Notes under the pieces: model-generated
What the model saw: only the letters and a program-made list of their open reading frames with translations
Told to the model about the DNA's origin: nothing
Database searches by the model: none
Shown: piece after piece, positions 23,888 through 34,232 of the stretch
How positions within the stretch are numbered: the first letter of the stretch is position 1
Layout: the number at the start of each line of letters is the position of its first letter
Made by a program: the position numbers and the translations under genes
Source: Porphyromonas circumdentaria
GTDB lineage: Bacteria; Bacteroidota; Bacteroidia; Bacteroidales; Porphyromonadaceae
Length of the DNA: 64,000 bases
Direction of reading: 5' to 3'
Assembly: GCF_900167105.1 (NCBI RefSeq)
Contig: NZ_FUXE01000004.1
Location: forward strand, 104,089 to 168,088

Positions 23888-26461
23888 TTATCTACGCACC
23901 GATACTTTAACAGCTTCTTCGCTACCCTCTACGTGTACCAGATAGATACCTTCGTGTAGGTTGAAAACAGCTTGCCCTGCATGGATTGCGCTCTTCTCGA
24001 TGAGTAGTCCGTTTGTGTCGAATAGATGCACAGATGCCCCTTCTACGCCATAGCTTACTTGTAGTATGCCCTGCGCTACGGTGCATTGAACGCTACGCCC
24101 CTTAGCTATTTGTTCATTGCTCACTATCTTTTTGAAGTTTGCCACGATGCGGTAGTTGGTATCCATGGTGATTTGGAGGGTAGGCTCTGTTTGCTCAGAT
24201 TTCTTACCATTGATTGTCCAAAAGTCAAACGTGTAGTTGTCTTCGGGTTCGGCAGTTATCTCCACTTCAGTTCCCTCTTTCTGTCTTGAAGAGAGCGGTA
24301 TTCTACCTCCTCCTACGGTAGCGTACACTCCGCCATTGTTGTCGGAAATAGAGATGCTTAGTTGGTAGTAAATAATGTCTCTCTCAAATACAGCTTCGAC
24401 GAGAGTTTGCTTATTGAGGACCACTTCGAGGGTCGATTCGCCCTGTTTGGGAGTTTCTTTACCATTTACGAGCCAATGCTTGAGGTGGTAATTTGGGGCA
24501 GGATGCGCTGTAAAGGTTACAGTTTGATCGGCTTTTTGCAGAGAGCTAGACTCGATTTCATTGCCTCCGATGGTAGCAGATACACGTCCCCACTCGGCAT
24601 TGTTGGCTTGGAAGCTCACTCTGTGGCGTGTGTAAGCCTCTTCAAAGATGGCTTCTACCGTAGTTTCTTCCTTTATTTCCATCGCATACTCGGCACTTGT
24701 TGCCAAAACTTCTTTGTTGTTTATTTTCCACTTCTTAAGTAGATAGACCTCTTCCTTGGGAGTTGCAACGAAACGTATGGTAGTTCCCTCTTCGATGCTT
24801 GCTTCTGTGGGGAGCTCTTCTTCACCTCGGTAAGCCTTTACCGTTCCCTCTTCGTACGCGCTTTTATAGGTGAGTTTGTAAAATTCTTTTACGACCTCGC
24901 CCATCCTCTTGATATTGCCGAAGTTTTTCCACCAGTTAGCTGCCTTGTAAGCTGTAACGGCTTCGTCGGTAGCGACGTATAGCTCTACTGTGGCGAGCTT
25001 AACCTTATCGAAAGTTTTTGCATGCAGGGTAGGAGGTGTTACGTTCAAAGAGGTTACTTTGGTTAAGCTCTTACAGTTGCCCAACGCTTGTATTTTAAGC
25101 TCTGTGATGCTGGCGGGGAGGTATATTTCCTTAAGGTCGGCACAATTAAGAAAGCACATGCGTTCAATGGTCTGCAATCTTTCGGGAGCTTTGAAGGCAA
25201 CTAATCCGCTTTCTGTAAAGGCGTTTTGCTCAATAATAGTTACGCTATTGGGAATATCAATGTTTTTAAGTGCTTTACATTCTTTGAAAGCATCAGAAGA
25301 TATTTTTATCAATTTGTCGCTTAAGACGATATCTTGGAGACTACGGCTCAGAGCGAAAGCGTTCATTCCTATGGTTGTAACCTCGTTGCCCATAACTACA
25401 CGAGTTAGTTTAGGCATATCGCTAAGAGCGGCATCGTCGATTAACGTAAGGTTGGAGGGAAGTATTACCTCTGCCAAATTGGGGTGCTTAGAGAAAGCTG
25501 TCTTAGGGAGTGCATTGCCCTCGATAGTTGCTTGTTGCATATCGAGCTTTTTAAGCCCTCCCATATTACTTTGTATGAAAGCGATGTCTGTAGGGGTTAT
25601 TGACCCTATCACGGTGAGACTTTCGCAAGCAGCCAAGTTGGTAATTGTCTTTAGTTGATTTTCAATCTTTCCAGCCTCTTTGACCGTAATCACAGGGTTA
25701 ACGGGGTCGAGTGGGTCATCTATCGGAGTGGGTTCGGGAGTGCGGTAGCTGATTTTGAGTACAGCTCGTTGCTTAAGTCCTGAACCATTGGAGTACTCTC
25801 CATAGCCCTCGGGGGTTGCCACGTTTTTAGAGTCGTCCGCTTTGTAAATAGTCGTAATGGGTTTCCCTGACACGTTCTTGGGATAGCAGTAAAAGTCTAT
25901 GTAAGTTTGGCTTACTTCTCCCAAGGCTTGATTGGCTTCTGCCTCCATGGTCATGAGCATACTCTTACCCGTATAGAGGAAAGGCTTGTCGAGCTTAATG
26001 ACGATTTCGAAGTCTTCTGAAAGTTCGTCCATGAAACTTCCTGAAAAGGTCATGGTGGCGCATAGATCTTTCTCTTTGTCTATGTCGTGCCATCTATATT
26101 TATTTTCTCCCTCTTTTTTCTTGAATTCGGTTATCTCCGTATTCGTTAGGTAGAGGCGGAGGTTAACGCTGTAATCATCCACATATATCATACCGTCTTG
26201 ATTATAGACGCGCATCCGGATTTCGGTAATCTCTTTACCTTCAAGACCATTAAGGTCTTCGGTAGTGTAGAGCTGTTGTGAGCGACTATACTTGTAGTCA
26301 AAATCAAAAGGAGCTTTTTGACCGATACTTCCTTGGAAATGCTCCGTTGTCGTGTCATAGTCTCCTAAGCTAAAGGTTTGCTGTGCTTGCACCTTTCCTA
26401 TGGAGAGGAAAGCAATTAGCAAAGCCAGATTACTTAATAGTAACGTAAACTTTTTGTACAT
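23888..26461 (-). CDS. T9SS-exported BspA-type leucine-rich-repeat surface protein
   Basis: 857 residues. Order: signal peptide (to about residue 26); a beta-rich N-terminal region of about 220 residues; LRR_5/BspA repeats around residues 265-520 (for example ALKNIDIPNSVTIIEQNAF); then three repeats of ~80 residues of the bacterial-repeat type (YLLKKWKINNKEV, YHLKHWLVNGKET, YTFDFWTINGKKS); and a C-terminal T9SS sorting domain (VHLFDTNGLLIEKS, EGIYLVHVEGSEEAVKVSVRR shown as its end). BspA-like proteins mediate binding to host proteins and other bacteria. Last gene of a minus-strand group headed by a TonB receptor. Confidence 0.85.
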   Translation of the reverse strand: MYKKFTLLLSNLALLIAFLSIGKVQAQQTFSLGDYDTTTEHFQGSIGQKAPFDFDYKYSRSQQLYTTEDLNGLEGKEITEIRMRVYNQDGMIYVDDYSVNLRLYLTNTEITEFKKKEGENKYRWHDIDKEKDLCATMTFSGSFMDELSEDFEIVIKLDKPFLYTGKSMLMTMEAEANQALGEVSQTYIDFYCYPKNVSGKPITTIYKADDSKNVATPEGYGEYSNGSGLKQRAVLKISYRTPEPTPIDDPLDPVNPVITVKEAGKIENQLKTITNLAACESLTVIGSITPTDIAFIQSNMGGLKKLDMQQATIEGNALPKTAFSKHPNLAEVILPSNLTLIDDAALSDMPKLTRVVMGNEVTTIGMNAFALSRSLQDIVLSDKLIKISSDAFKECKALKNIDIPNSVTIIEQNAFTESGLVAFKAPERLQTIERMCFLNCADLKEIYLPASITELKIQALGNCKSLTKVTSLNVTPPTLHAKTFDKVKLATVELYVATDEAVTAYKAANWWKNFGNIKRMGEVVKEFYKLTYKSAYEEGTVKAYRGEEELPTEASIEEGTTIRFVATPKEEVYLLKKWKINNKEVLATSAEYAMEIKEETTVEAIFEEAYTRHRVSFQANNAEWGRVSATIGGNEIESSSLQKADQTVTFTAHPAPNYHLKHWLVNGKETPKQGESTLEVVLNKQTLVEAVFERDIIYYQLSISISDNNGGVYATVGGGRIPLSSRQKEGTEVEITAEPEDNYTFDFWTINGKKSEQTEPTLQITMDTNYRIVANFKKIVSNEQIAKGRSVQCTVAQGILQVSYGVEGASVHLFDTNGLLIEKSAIHAGQAVFNLHEGIYLVHVEGSEEAVKVSVRR

Positions 26462-26536
26462 AACTTGGTTTTATTTATTTATGAATTGCGTATAAATGTT
26501 TGTCTGTTGTGTTGCCCCTCTCTTTGGGCATTGGAG

Positions 26537-28138
26537 TTAGAATAGAATACCCGCTACGGCTGCCCATCCACTCGGTGCTACCCGTCCCAGCAGGTGTTGA
26601 AAGGCTACTCTTGACTCCATACAAATAGCAACACGTGCCGACGGTAGTAGATACTCCCCACGAAGAGAAGCCTCAATATCGGTTCGGTTTATGGTTTGCA
26701 GGTGGTGGTTATGGCTTACGATAGTACGTAGTTTTTTAGAAAAGGGATGGTAGAAAGCATCTTCGGGTAGGGCACCAAAATGAAGTTGTTCTTTGAGGCA
26801 AAATCGGTGTTGTAAGAGGCCTTCTGCTCTCACTACAAGGTTGGGGATATACTTCGGCCGATGATGATAGTGCACCCTAAGGCGGGGAGAGAGGTGCAGT
26901 AGCTCTTCATGCGCTTTAGATACTTTTCGCTTACTGTACAGGGCTTCAACTCTTACGGCTGGAAGGAACTCCCAACGATCTCTTTTTGTAGAGAGGGAGA
27001 GAAGTCCTTTCAGATCATTGGCAATGAAGTAACGTTGATAATTGCCCCGTTGTACTGCCACTAAGGGATAGAAGATGCCCTCTTGAAGTCCGTAAACATA
27101 CTCGTCGCCCCGTCGCCCCTCCAACTCTATACTGTTGCTAATACCCCATGATAGCGGGCAAGGAGTCGAGAGGTAGCTTCCTGTAAGGTTTATATTGTGC
27201 GTTTGTAGATAAGCTAAGCGCAGTTCATTGCGCCCTTTGAGCGTGTATTCTATCCCGAGAGAGCGGTAGTAAGCAGTGGCAAAAAAGCCTTGTCGGGCTA
27301 TGGGAGTGTAATCCAATCCTATACTGTAACCATGGCCGTTGAAAGCTTTTGCCTCTGCATTACCAGCAAAGCGAAGAGAATACTCATCGAAGCCTAAAAC
27401 ATTAAGCACAAATTGTGTTCCCTTGGGATTGAGAAAGCTCATCTGATGCACCTGCTTATAGATGCGTCCGCCTATCTCTAATCCGATTGTATGCGAGTGC
27501 CATTTGTATCCGATTCCTGCTTTGAGTAGCAGGTCGCCCACGCTGTTAAGGACACGAGGGTCTCTGTCTCTGCTCTTTTGGTAAGCACTGTATGCTCCCT
27601 CTACGCCCCATCGCCATAGAGGTGAGAAGGAGTGGCTATACCCTCCGCTAAAGGCATATTGTTCACTATGTAGAAAGCCTCCGATGGTGTCGGCAGAAGT
27701 ATAGGGAGCAGTAAGCGAGTAGTCTGCACTTTCGCGTCCTGCTACTCTTTCGGCTCGAGACGTGGTGTAGGAGGCATTGCCCCACACGGAGGTAGCACTG
27801 TCCAGATGATAGAGAGAGCGGTACTGTATCGAGAAAGGGGTTTGTCGTGTGCCCTCGGAGAGGCTCTCTCTTCCCTTATTGTCTCGAGAAGAGAGAGCTA
27901 TAATAGTTTGAGAAAGCGAACTATCGTATTGCAAGGGGTGCAGTAAAGCTGTCGAGTAGTGTGGGGCTATCCATAGATGTGTTGCCCGTTGCCGTTCCTC
28001 GATAGCCCTTGCCAGAGTATCTCGTTGGGGCATAGCAGGAGTACTCTGTGCCTTAGCCACTGAGCATAGTACCTCTGCTCCCCCCAAGAGGAGAAGTAGA
28101 AGCCCCCATATAGTACGAAATATAGTTCGCCTACTCAT
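26537..28138 (-). CDS. DUF6850-type outer-membrane beta-barrel protein
   Basis: 533 residues with signal peptide and many amphipathic strands (WGNASYTTSRAERV, YAFSGGYSHSFSPLWRWG, GHGYSIGLDYTPIARQGF). This matches the DUF6850 family, whose members occur beside TonB receptors and DUF4876 lipoproteins in Bacteroidales. It is 11 bp from the DUF4876 gene and is presumably part of the same transport or assembly unit. Cargo unknown. Confidence 0.7.
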   Translation of the reverse strand: MSRRTIFRTIWGLLLLLLGGAEVLCSVAKAQSTPAMPQRDTLARAIEERQRATHLWIAPHYSTALLHPLQYDSSLSQTIIALSSRDNKGRESLSEGTRQTPFSIQYRSLYHLDSATSVWGNASYTTSRAERVAGRESADYSLTAPYTSADTIGGFLHSEQYAFSGGYSHSFSPLWRWGVEGAYSAYQKSRDRDPRVLNSVGDLLLKAGIGYKWHSHTIGLEIGGRIYKQVHQMSFLNPKGTQFVLNVLGFDEYSLRFAGNAEAKAFNGHGYSIGLDYTPIARQGFFATAYYRSLGIEYTLKGRNELRLAYLQTHNINLTGSYLSTPCPLSWGISNSIELEGRRGDEYVYGLQEGIFYPLVAVQRGNYQRYFIANDLKGLLSLSTKRDRWEFLPAVRVEALYSKRKVSKAHEELLHLSPRLRVHYHHRPKYIPNLVVRAEGLLQHRFCLKEQLHFGALPEDAFYHPFSKKLRTIVSHNHHLQTINRTDIEASLRGEYLLPSARVAICMESRVAFQHLLGRVAPSGWAAVAGILF

Positions 28139-28149
28139 CGTACTTGCAA

Positions 28150-29391
28150 TCAGTTAAGCAGCGAGGGTTTCGCTTGAGGCGTGAAGTCGTTGGTCGAGTT
28201 GTTGGTGTCTAGCATCTGTACGATACCTTTTTGGGTCTCTCCTATTTTGCGAACTACGGCTTTGCCATAACGCTCGGGATCCATGTTTATGGTAGAAACA
28301 TAAGTAAAACCACGATCGAGAGCGGTGGGCATTACAAGCCATTTGTCCAAAGTCTTGATGCTCATGTTTACGCCATCTATAATCCACTCTGTGGGGATAT
28401 AATAGGTCTTTTTCTCAATCTCTCTAACTGTTCCGTCGGGCATGTCAAACTTCCAGATATAATCAGCCTCGTAATTGGAGAGGTAGTCCTCTTTAGAGGT
28501 CTTCATCTTTGCAATAGCGTAGGAAGAACCTCCTCTGTCGTGAAGACTCCAGATCGTACGTGTGTAGCAGTAGATCTTCTCAAGATTGGGTACGGCAGGG
28601 TTATCCACATCTTTTACTCTGGAGTTGGCAGGTGTTTCATCGTACCACTCAAAATCAGCTTTGCTCAGGTCGAGAGAGTTGCTGTTGATACTCTTGTGAT
28701 TGTTTGCTTGGTCGCAAATGGTTAGGTAACGACCAGGTTGTATTGCAACGTCTTTTCCTGTACCAGGTATCATATAGACTGCTTGCACGGGGAAGCAAGT
28801 CTCGGTGAGTTTAGGCTCGATTTTTTGTACCAAGATAGTGTTGAAAGAGGACTCCAAGATCAGTAGGCTATCGGCATATACCACTTTGTCGGAGTTGTTG
28901 TAGATGCGAAAGTATTGATCGCCTATGTACTTATCTCCATTGGGGGTTAGCGTACCCGAGGGGAAGATTTCGGAGATGACAAGAGAGCGAATATCCCCCT
29001 CCTCAACTACGGGAACTTCTGCAAAAACGAGTTCAAGGCTTATCTGGCTTGTGGCAGTGTTTATAGTAACATTCTTACTACTTCCCACTACAGGCGTAGT
29101 AACCTCTTGACCATTGGCTGTGTACTTTGCCTTCCCTTTTGCATCGATGTTGTAGAGCCCAAAGGGCACTTCTGCCTGAGAGGTGCCTTGAGGGAAGTTA
29201 AATTGGAGCTTCTGTCCCGTATTAACTTCGTTGAAGGTGAGCTGAGAATCCTCTAACGTATAGGACTTTTCAAACGATTGCAGGGTTACAGATACGGTAA
29301 CCTTAGACTTTTGCAGAGGTGCCTCTTTATGACAAGAGCTTATCGCCAAGAGGCCGACAGCTGCGAGTAGAAATAAAATTTGCTTTTTCAT
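28150..29391 (-). CDS. DUF4876 lipoprotein
   Basis: 413 residues; lipobox LAISSC. An N-terminal Ig-like region is followed by a lamin-tail-like stretch (LVISEIFPSGT, DQYFRIYNNSDKVVYADSL) characteristic of DUF4876. It is probably anchored at the outer membrane as a surface lipoprotein working with the TonB receptor encoded 38 bp upstream. Confidence 0.78.
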   Translation of the reverse strand: MKKQILFLLAAVGLLAISSCHKEAPLQKSKVTVSVTLQSFEKSYTLEDSQLTFNEVNTGQKLQFNFPQGTSQAEVPFGLYNIDAKGKAKYTANGQEVTTPVVGSSKNVTINTATSQISLELVFAEVPVVEEGDIRSLVISEIFPSGTLTPNGDKYIGDQYFRIYNNSDKVVYADSLLILESSFNTILVQKIEPKLTETCFPVQAVYMIPGTGKDVAIQPGRYLTICDQANNHKSINSNSLDLSKADFEWYDETPANSRVKDVDNPAVPNLEKIYCYTRTIWSLHDRGGSSYAIAKMKTSKEDYLSNYEADYIWKFDMPDGTVREIEKKTYYIPTEWIIDGVNMSIKTLDKWLVMPTALDRGFTYVSTINMDPERYGKAVVRKIGETQKGIVQMLDTNNSTNDFTPQAKPSLLN

Positions 29392-29429
29392 TTGTTTAAT
29401 GGGATTAATTGTTGATACTTAAAGAAAGA

Positions 29430-32225
29430 TTATAGATGTACGTGGAGCTCCATGCCGAAATAGGGGGTCGAGGCTCTGCGTACGGTACGTCCCGATCTCT
29501 CGTAAAGAGGCTCTATCGAAATCAATCTATTGACAAAAAGGGCTACACCGAGCTTGCGAGAGAAGAATTGCTTGGTTGCCTTGAAGTTTACAAATCCAGC
29601 AAAGGGGATATGTGTAGTGGTAGGGGTGCTGCTGCCCGAACGAACCAACTGCTTGAGCATAGCATCGTTCATAGAGGCTTCGGTGAAAGGATGCTCCACA
29701 CCCTGCTTATCGATGTATTTCTCGGGGATACGGGCTTGAGGCTGTACGGTGTGTCGGCTAAAGAACATACTCTCCAACGTAGTAGCAAAGAGCAGGTCGA
29801 GACGAGGAATATAGGTATCGATCATTAGCGAAGCTGTCAAGCGCGAGCTGGTATAGCCTGTATCGTTCTTGTACACCCCGAAGAGCGGTAGGCTCTCCCC
29901 ATCGAATATGATGTTGGGTCTGTCTATATAGGAGATGCTATTTTCATAAAGCGTTACGAACCAAGCTCCATTGCAGGTGAAACGGGTATTCCAAGCGGCT
30001 ATGCGAGGGGTGGAAAATTGCCATTCGATACCTCTTTTTAGGGTGCGACTTCCATTGTCTGTTACGCCATATAGTGCCATCGTAGTGTCTTGTACAAAGG
30101 GAATAGTACCGATGTCGGGAGCTCCTACCAGTGTGTTGGGGTCTATACCCGAGGCATCGTATTTGCGATAGGGAAAAGAGGCTATACGAGGCATCTGTCG
30201 GTAGCCGTTTTTTATATCCTCTCTAAAGGCGGTAACGGAGAGTTGATACCCTGTCATGGCGGCATCGAGCCGTACTTCGGTCTTTAGGTTGCGGGGAGCT
30301 GTTAGCCGATAGTTGGCAAGGTCTAAGGCATAGGTGCGGAAGTGTACGCGCCTTTGGCTCTCTTGGGCTGTATAATAGTTAAGCTCTACCACGTCGTAAT
30401 AGTCGGGCGCAGGATAGAGATAGGCCGATGAGGGGAGCAGGGAGAGTAGACCTGCTCCGAGGTTGAGACCAAGGGTCAGGGGATGCTCTGTGGAGAGAAA
30501 ACTCTGTTCGTAGCGTAGGTTAAACCGTGGGTCTATGTGGGGGTACCATGCTATGCTATAGGCTTTAGGTGCTGCCATGGTCTGTAAACGCACCCCTGCT
30601 AAGCACTCTATTGAGGCTCTCTGTCCTATCTTCCAGTGCCCCCTATCCTCTAAAAATAGGGCTACTTTATGCTCTGCGGGAATGGTGTGGTGTGGGCGTA
30701 GACGAGTGGGAAGCCCCAAATCTATCGGGCGAGATACATCGTAAGAGGCTCCTGCTCCGAAGTTTTTGCTAAAAGTGTATTCGCCCCCCACTGTAACTCT
30801 ATTGCCCCACCATGGGCGGAAGCGAACTATCGGCTTGAGAAAAGCGGTTACGGGACGCCCCTCTACCGATATCGTGGCAAGGTAACTATTGGGTGCAAAG
30901 AAAGCATCACTCTCGCCCTCAGTTACTGTAGTAAGCGGATTGATGCGCACGGTCGAGACAAAACGCTGCTCATGTACATCATCTCTCTGTGCCGAAAGAC
31001 TGTACTGAAGGTCAAATTGCTCTACGAAAGTCTTGCTTTGGTGCGCTTTGAGCGATAGCCCTCCCGATAGAGAGAAGCGGTTGTTACTGCTAAAGAATTT
31101 GTCTTGCAGGTTTTTCTGTTGCTCGGGATCTACCTTTTCGTTGTCGAAGGTACCTCCATAGTCTAAGCTTTGCCTCCACCGCCCGCTATATTGGGGTGTG
31201 GTAAAGTCGTGTAGATAGCGCGCCGAAAAAGAGAGTCGGCGGAAGTTTTCAAAGCTGTTGATAGGCGATATTTTACTGTCGAGATAGTCTGCCGAGAGGT
31301 TGAGTACACTCTTTTTTTCGCGCCAACTAAAGCCCGAACCCAAGTAGATAAGTTTGCTCTTGGGGTCGGCTTTAACGCGTGCCATGGGAGGCACTGCTTG
31401 CATTTTACGTTTGATGCGTATCAAACCCGATACCAGATTGCCATGCTCTACAGAGGGCACTCCTCGAAGCACTTCGACCTCTTCGATGTCGTCCGTGGAT
31501 ATACTGCGCATATCTACGCCACCGCCCATATTAAGTACCCCACCCGAACGGCGTTGATTGTCGGTAGACCACACATTGTTGGAGTAGCTCTGCATATTGG
31601 CATCGGTGTTGATCGGTACGCCATCGATTTCAAAGGCAGTACCCACCGAGGAGGTTCTATAGTTCTCCGACGAGGGAGGAGTTGCCTCTCGCAATCGTAT
31701 GGTATTGCGCTCTGCCAGATAGGGCGAGGAGGTCATTCCCCCAGGTAGGAGGGCAAGTAAATCAGAGAAAGTAGAGGGCTGTAGTAAGTTGATAGATTGA
31801 CGACCTATGATACCTGCTGTAACTGGTTTTTGAGACTCACGAGCTGTTACCACTACTTCGCTCAACTCAGTATTGGAGTGTAGCTCAATGGTGAGTTGCA
31901 GGTCTTGCTCCAACGTAAGTTTACGTCGATACTCTTTGTACCCTATATGGCGCACTCTTAATAGACCTGTTGTAGCCGTAGCAATGCCTTTGAGGAGTAC
32001 TACTCCCTGCTCATTGGCACTCGCTCCTAACCGACGTTTCTCTACTTCAAAGATGACGGAGGCACCAGGTAGAAATTCCTTGGTCGATGCATCGTGCACT
32101 GTAACCTTTAGGCTACACTGCCGAGAGCCTTGCGCCCAAGAGGGTAGAGCAACCGCCGAGAGGAGTATACAAAAAAGAACTTTATACCTTATGGAATAGG
32201 AACTATGCAAAATACTTTTCGCCAT
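29430..32225 (-). CDS. TonB-dependent receptor with carboxypeptidase-regulatory-like domain
   Basis: 931 residues. Signal peptide ending at SWAQ; an N-terminal CarboxypepD_reg-like domain (LKVTVHDASTKEFLPGASV); plug domain starting SEVVVTARESQKPVTAG with EVLRGVPSVEHGNLVSGLI; then a 22-strand-type barrel ending FGMELHVHL. It is an energised outer-membrane importer; the substrate is unknown, as no cobalamin, haem or glycan genes are adjacent. First gene of the minus-strand group with DUF4876, DUF6850 and the T9SS-LRR protein. A possible -7 box (TAATTTTG) is at 32258-32251. Confidence 0.9.
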   Translation of the reverse strand: MAKSILHSSYSIRYKVLFCILLSAVALPSWAQGSRQCSLKVTVHDASTKEFLPGASVIFEVEKRRLGASANEQGVVLLKGIATATTGLLRVRHIGYKEYRRKLTLEQDLQLTIELHSNTELSEVVVTARESQKPVTAGIIGRQSINLLQPSTFSDLLALLPGGMTSSPYLAERNTIRLREATPPSSENYRTSSVGTAFEIDGVPINTDANMQSYSNNVWSTDNQRRSGGVLNMGGGVDMRSISTDDIEEVEVLRGVPSVEHGNLVSGLIRIKRKMQAVPPMARVKADPKSKLIYLGSGFSWREKKSVLNLSADYLDSKISPINSFENFRRLSFSARYLHDFTTPQYSGRWRQSLDYGGTFDNEKVDPEQQKNLQDKFFSSNNRFSLSGGLSLKAHQSKTFVEQFDLQYSLSAQRDDVHEQRFVSTVRINPLTTVTEGESDAFFAPNSYLATISVEGRPVTAFLKPIVRFRPWWGNRVTVGGEYTFSKNFGAGASYDVSRPIDLGLPTRLRPHHTIPAEHKVALFLEDRGHWKIGQRASIECLAGVRLQTMAAPKAYSIAWYPHIDPRFNLRYEQSFLSTEHPLTLGLNLGAGLLSLLPSSAYLYPAPDYYDVVELNYYTAQESQRRVHFRTYALDLANYRLTAPRNLKTEVRLDAAMTGYQLSVTAFREDIKNGYRQMPRIASFPYRKYDASGIDPNTLVGAPDIGTIPFVQDTTMALYGVTDNGSRTLKRGIEWQFSTPRIAAWNTRFTCNGAWFVTLYENSISYIDRPNIIFDGESLPLFGVYKNDTGYTSSRLTASLMIDTYIPRLDLLFATTLESMFFSRHTVQPQARIPEKYIDKQGVEHPFTEASMNDAMLKQLVRSGSSTPTTTHIPFAGFVNFKATKQFFSRKLGVALFVNRLISIEPLYERSGRTVRRASTPYFGMELHVHL

Positions 32226-32250
32226 GGAAGCCTATGGGCAATACGCGCCG

Positions 32251-32258
32251 CAAAATTA
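32251..32258 (-). promoter_or_regulatory. Candidate -7 box (TAATTTTG) of the TonB-receptor operon
   Basis: CAAAATTA on the plus strand. No TTG at the usual distance; the receptor start is 26 bp downstream. Confidence 0.45.
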
Positions 32259-32397
32259 CCCACTTTGTCAGAGCCTAAATGAAAAAATATGCACCCAAAT
32301 GTAGGTATCGATAAGCCTTAATATCCCCCTAATAATAGTTATTAGAGTCTGTTGCATTCTCCTATCTGTTGGGCGTAGTAGAGCTTTGAAGAGAGGG

Positions 32398-33372
32398 TTA
32401 CACCCTGTTTTTCTCTACCAGAGGCATGGAGCCAAGAAGCGTTTGGAGCGAGGAAAGAGCAAAGCCCCTTTGCTGGGCTAAGTCGAGCAACTGCTCTGTA
32501 AGATAGAGCATCTCTGTACGAGCTTTGAGGCTATGCTCCAAGACAAACGTTTCTGCCCACCGTGAGGCAAAGATATTGTTCAGGAGGTCGCACATCAAGC
32601 CTTTGGGTATAAAGCGCAAAGCGGCTACTCTTCTGGGTGTAATGTCGATGCCTGCACGCTTGAGAAACGAGAGATTTTCTCGAATGCTTTTGCCTGTTAG
32701 GAGTAGTGCCTTACGATTATTCGCCAGCGAGTAATTGTTCCCGCCGTCGTAGTAAAGGGCGCAAGCGAGCGGGCATACAAGTGCCAAATGTGTTTTTTGC
32801 CAAGCATCCATGTTGCGCTGTATGGTTGTACAGAATCCAGCCTCTCGTAGCAGTCTCTGCAAGGTGTACAGTCTCGGGCTTAGAGTGCCGTCGATTTCGC
32901 CCAATACGGTCGGTTGTACCTGCTGTTGTACTATGCCATACTGCACAATGCCCTCTTTGATGCTTCCTCCAGCTCCAGGAAAAGCGGGCAGCACTCGCCC
33001 CTTGCCTAATGCTTGCTCCCAAGCCGTGTAGCCGTGGGCGTTATTGATCATAAAAACAAACGTGGGCGAAGCGTTCGCAGCGAGTTGGGGTAACGCCTCT
33101 GCGACCTGCTCGGCACGGAGGGTAACGAAGATATAATCGTAAACATCGTCGGGGGTAAGTACTTCGATAAGGTGTACCGAGGGGTGGAGTACCTCATGGG
33201 TAGCCCCCTCTTTACAAGATACTTTTTGCAGCGCAAGCCCTTGTTCCCGAAGTTCGCTCAGACGCTTTCCCCGAGCCAGTAGGGTAACATCTGCGCCGCT
33301 CTCGGCGAGTAACCCTCCATAGATGGAGCCGATAACGCCTGCCCCGAATACCAAAATGCGCTTACGCTCCAT
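32398..33372 (-). CDS. Ketopantoate-reductase-family protein (PanE/ApbA-like)
   Basis: 324 residues. N-terminal NAD(P)-binding loop ILVFGAGVIGSIYGGLLAESG; C-terminal helical domain with the NNxxxA-like helix region (SLANNRKALLLTGKSIRENL). The family reduces ketopantoate to pantoate, but many paralogues have other substrates, and this copy is not beside panB or panC. Overlaps the membrane-protein gene by 11 bp. Confidence 0.75.
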   Translation of the reverse strand: MERKRILVFGAGVIGSIYGGLLAESGADVTLLARGKRLSELREQGLALQKVSCKEGATHEVLHPSVHLIEVLTPDDVYDYIFVTLRAEQVAEALPQLAANASPTFVFMINNAHGYTAWEQALGKGRVLPAFPGAGGSIKEGIVQYGIVQQQVQPTVLGEIDGTLSPRLYTLQRLLREAGFCTTIQRNMDAWQKTHLALVCPLACALYYDGGNNYSLANNRKALLLTGKSIRENLSFLKRAGIDITPRRVAALRFIPKGLMCDLLNNIFASRWAETFVLEHSLKARTEMLYLTEQLLDLAQQRGFALSSLQTLLGSMPLVEKNRV

Positions 33373-34030
33373 AGTTTATTGAGGGGTATGCCCTCTCCTC
33401 TCGCTTGCATGTTATCAGAGCTATGAAGTAGAATATCACGAAGATAAGGCTAAGCCAACCGCCCCAAGTGATGACAGGTATAGGATCGGGAAGGAATTTC
33501 CACAGTTCGCCCAGTCCTGTGGTAATAAGGGGCGTGAAGAAAATGCTCCAGCGGGGAAAAGAGGTCTTCCCCGTCAGTATGAGGACAACGTAGAGCAACC
33601 AGCCCAAACCCGTCACTACTAAGAATGTATCGCCCAAGTAAGAAGCATATTTCAAAAGCTCTTCGACAAGCTCGGGATGCCCTGCTTTGGAGACAATGCC
33701 AAAGGCGGGGAACATCGTATGAAAGGAGCACCCGAAGAGCATCCCAAGGGTAAAGAGAACAAAGCTCCATTTACCCCACTTTTTCGCCTCGGGTTTTACG
33801 CGCAGATAGAGGTGATAAAACCCGAGTAGGTAGAGAGCCGTAGCCATGGGGCCGATAGTTCCTCCGATGAAAAAGCGCGTTGTAGGAATACTTCCCATAG
33901 AGGGTAGTATCTCTCGTTCAATATCTATAAAGTGTTGGGTAGAGAAGTAGAGCAATATATCGCCTATGTACATTAGCAAGCCCCCCAATAGTCCCGCCCA
34001 AGCTGTCCAGTAGTAGAGTTTTCTGTTCAT
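33362..34030 (-). CDS. DUF6796-like integral membrane protein
   Basis: 222 residues with about seven hydrophobic segments (for example AGLLGGLLMYIGDILLYF, FFIGGTIGPMATALYLLGF, WLSLIFVIFYFIALITC). It matches DUF6796, which has no established function. It overlaps the downstream reductase start, so they are co-transcribed. A TACTTTTG box on the minus strand (34061-34054) is a candidate -7 element. Confidence 0.7.
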   Translation of the reverse strand: MNRKLYYWTAWAGLLGGLLMYIGDILLYFSTQHFIDIEREILPSMGSIPTTRFFIGGTIGPMATALYLLGFYHLYLRVKPEAKKWGKWSFVLFTLGMLFGCSFHTMFPAFGIVSKAGHPELVEELLKYASYLGDTFLVVTGLGWLLYVVLILTGKTSFPRWSIFFTPLITTGLGELWKFLPDPIPVITWGGWLSLIFVIFYFIALITCKREERAYPSINYGA

Positions 34031-34232
34031 AATGTAGTAAGATGGTTTGTGGGCAAAAGTAAAGATTATGAAAGAGTAGTAAAATCCCTATAAGTATGTA
34101 TTTTAGTCACTTGTCTGCTAAAGGTGTGTTTTTTGTACCTATTGTTATCTATATTTTGCTTCGTGCGTTAGGATCTTTGCAATAAATCTTTAATTTTGCA
34201 ACCCATAAATGGGTTATATAATTGCATTTAAA

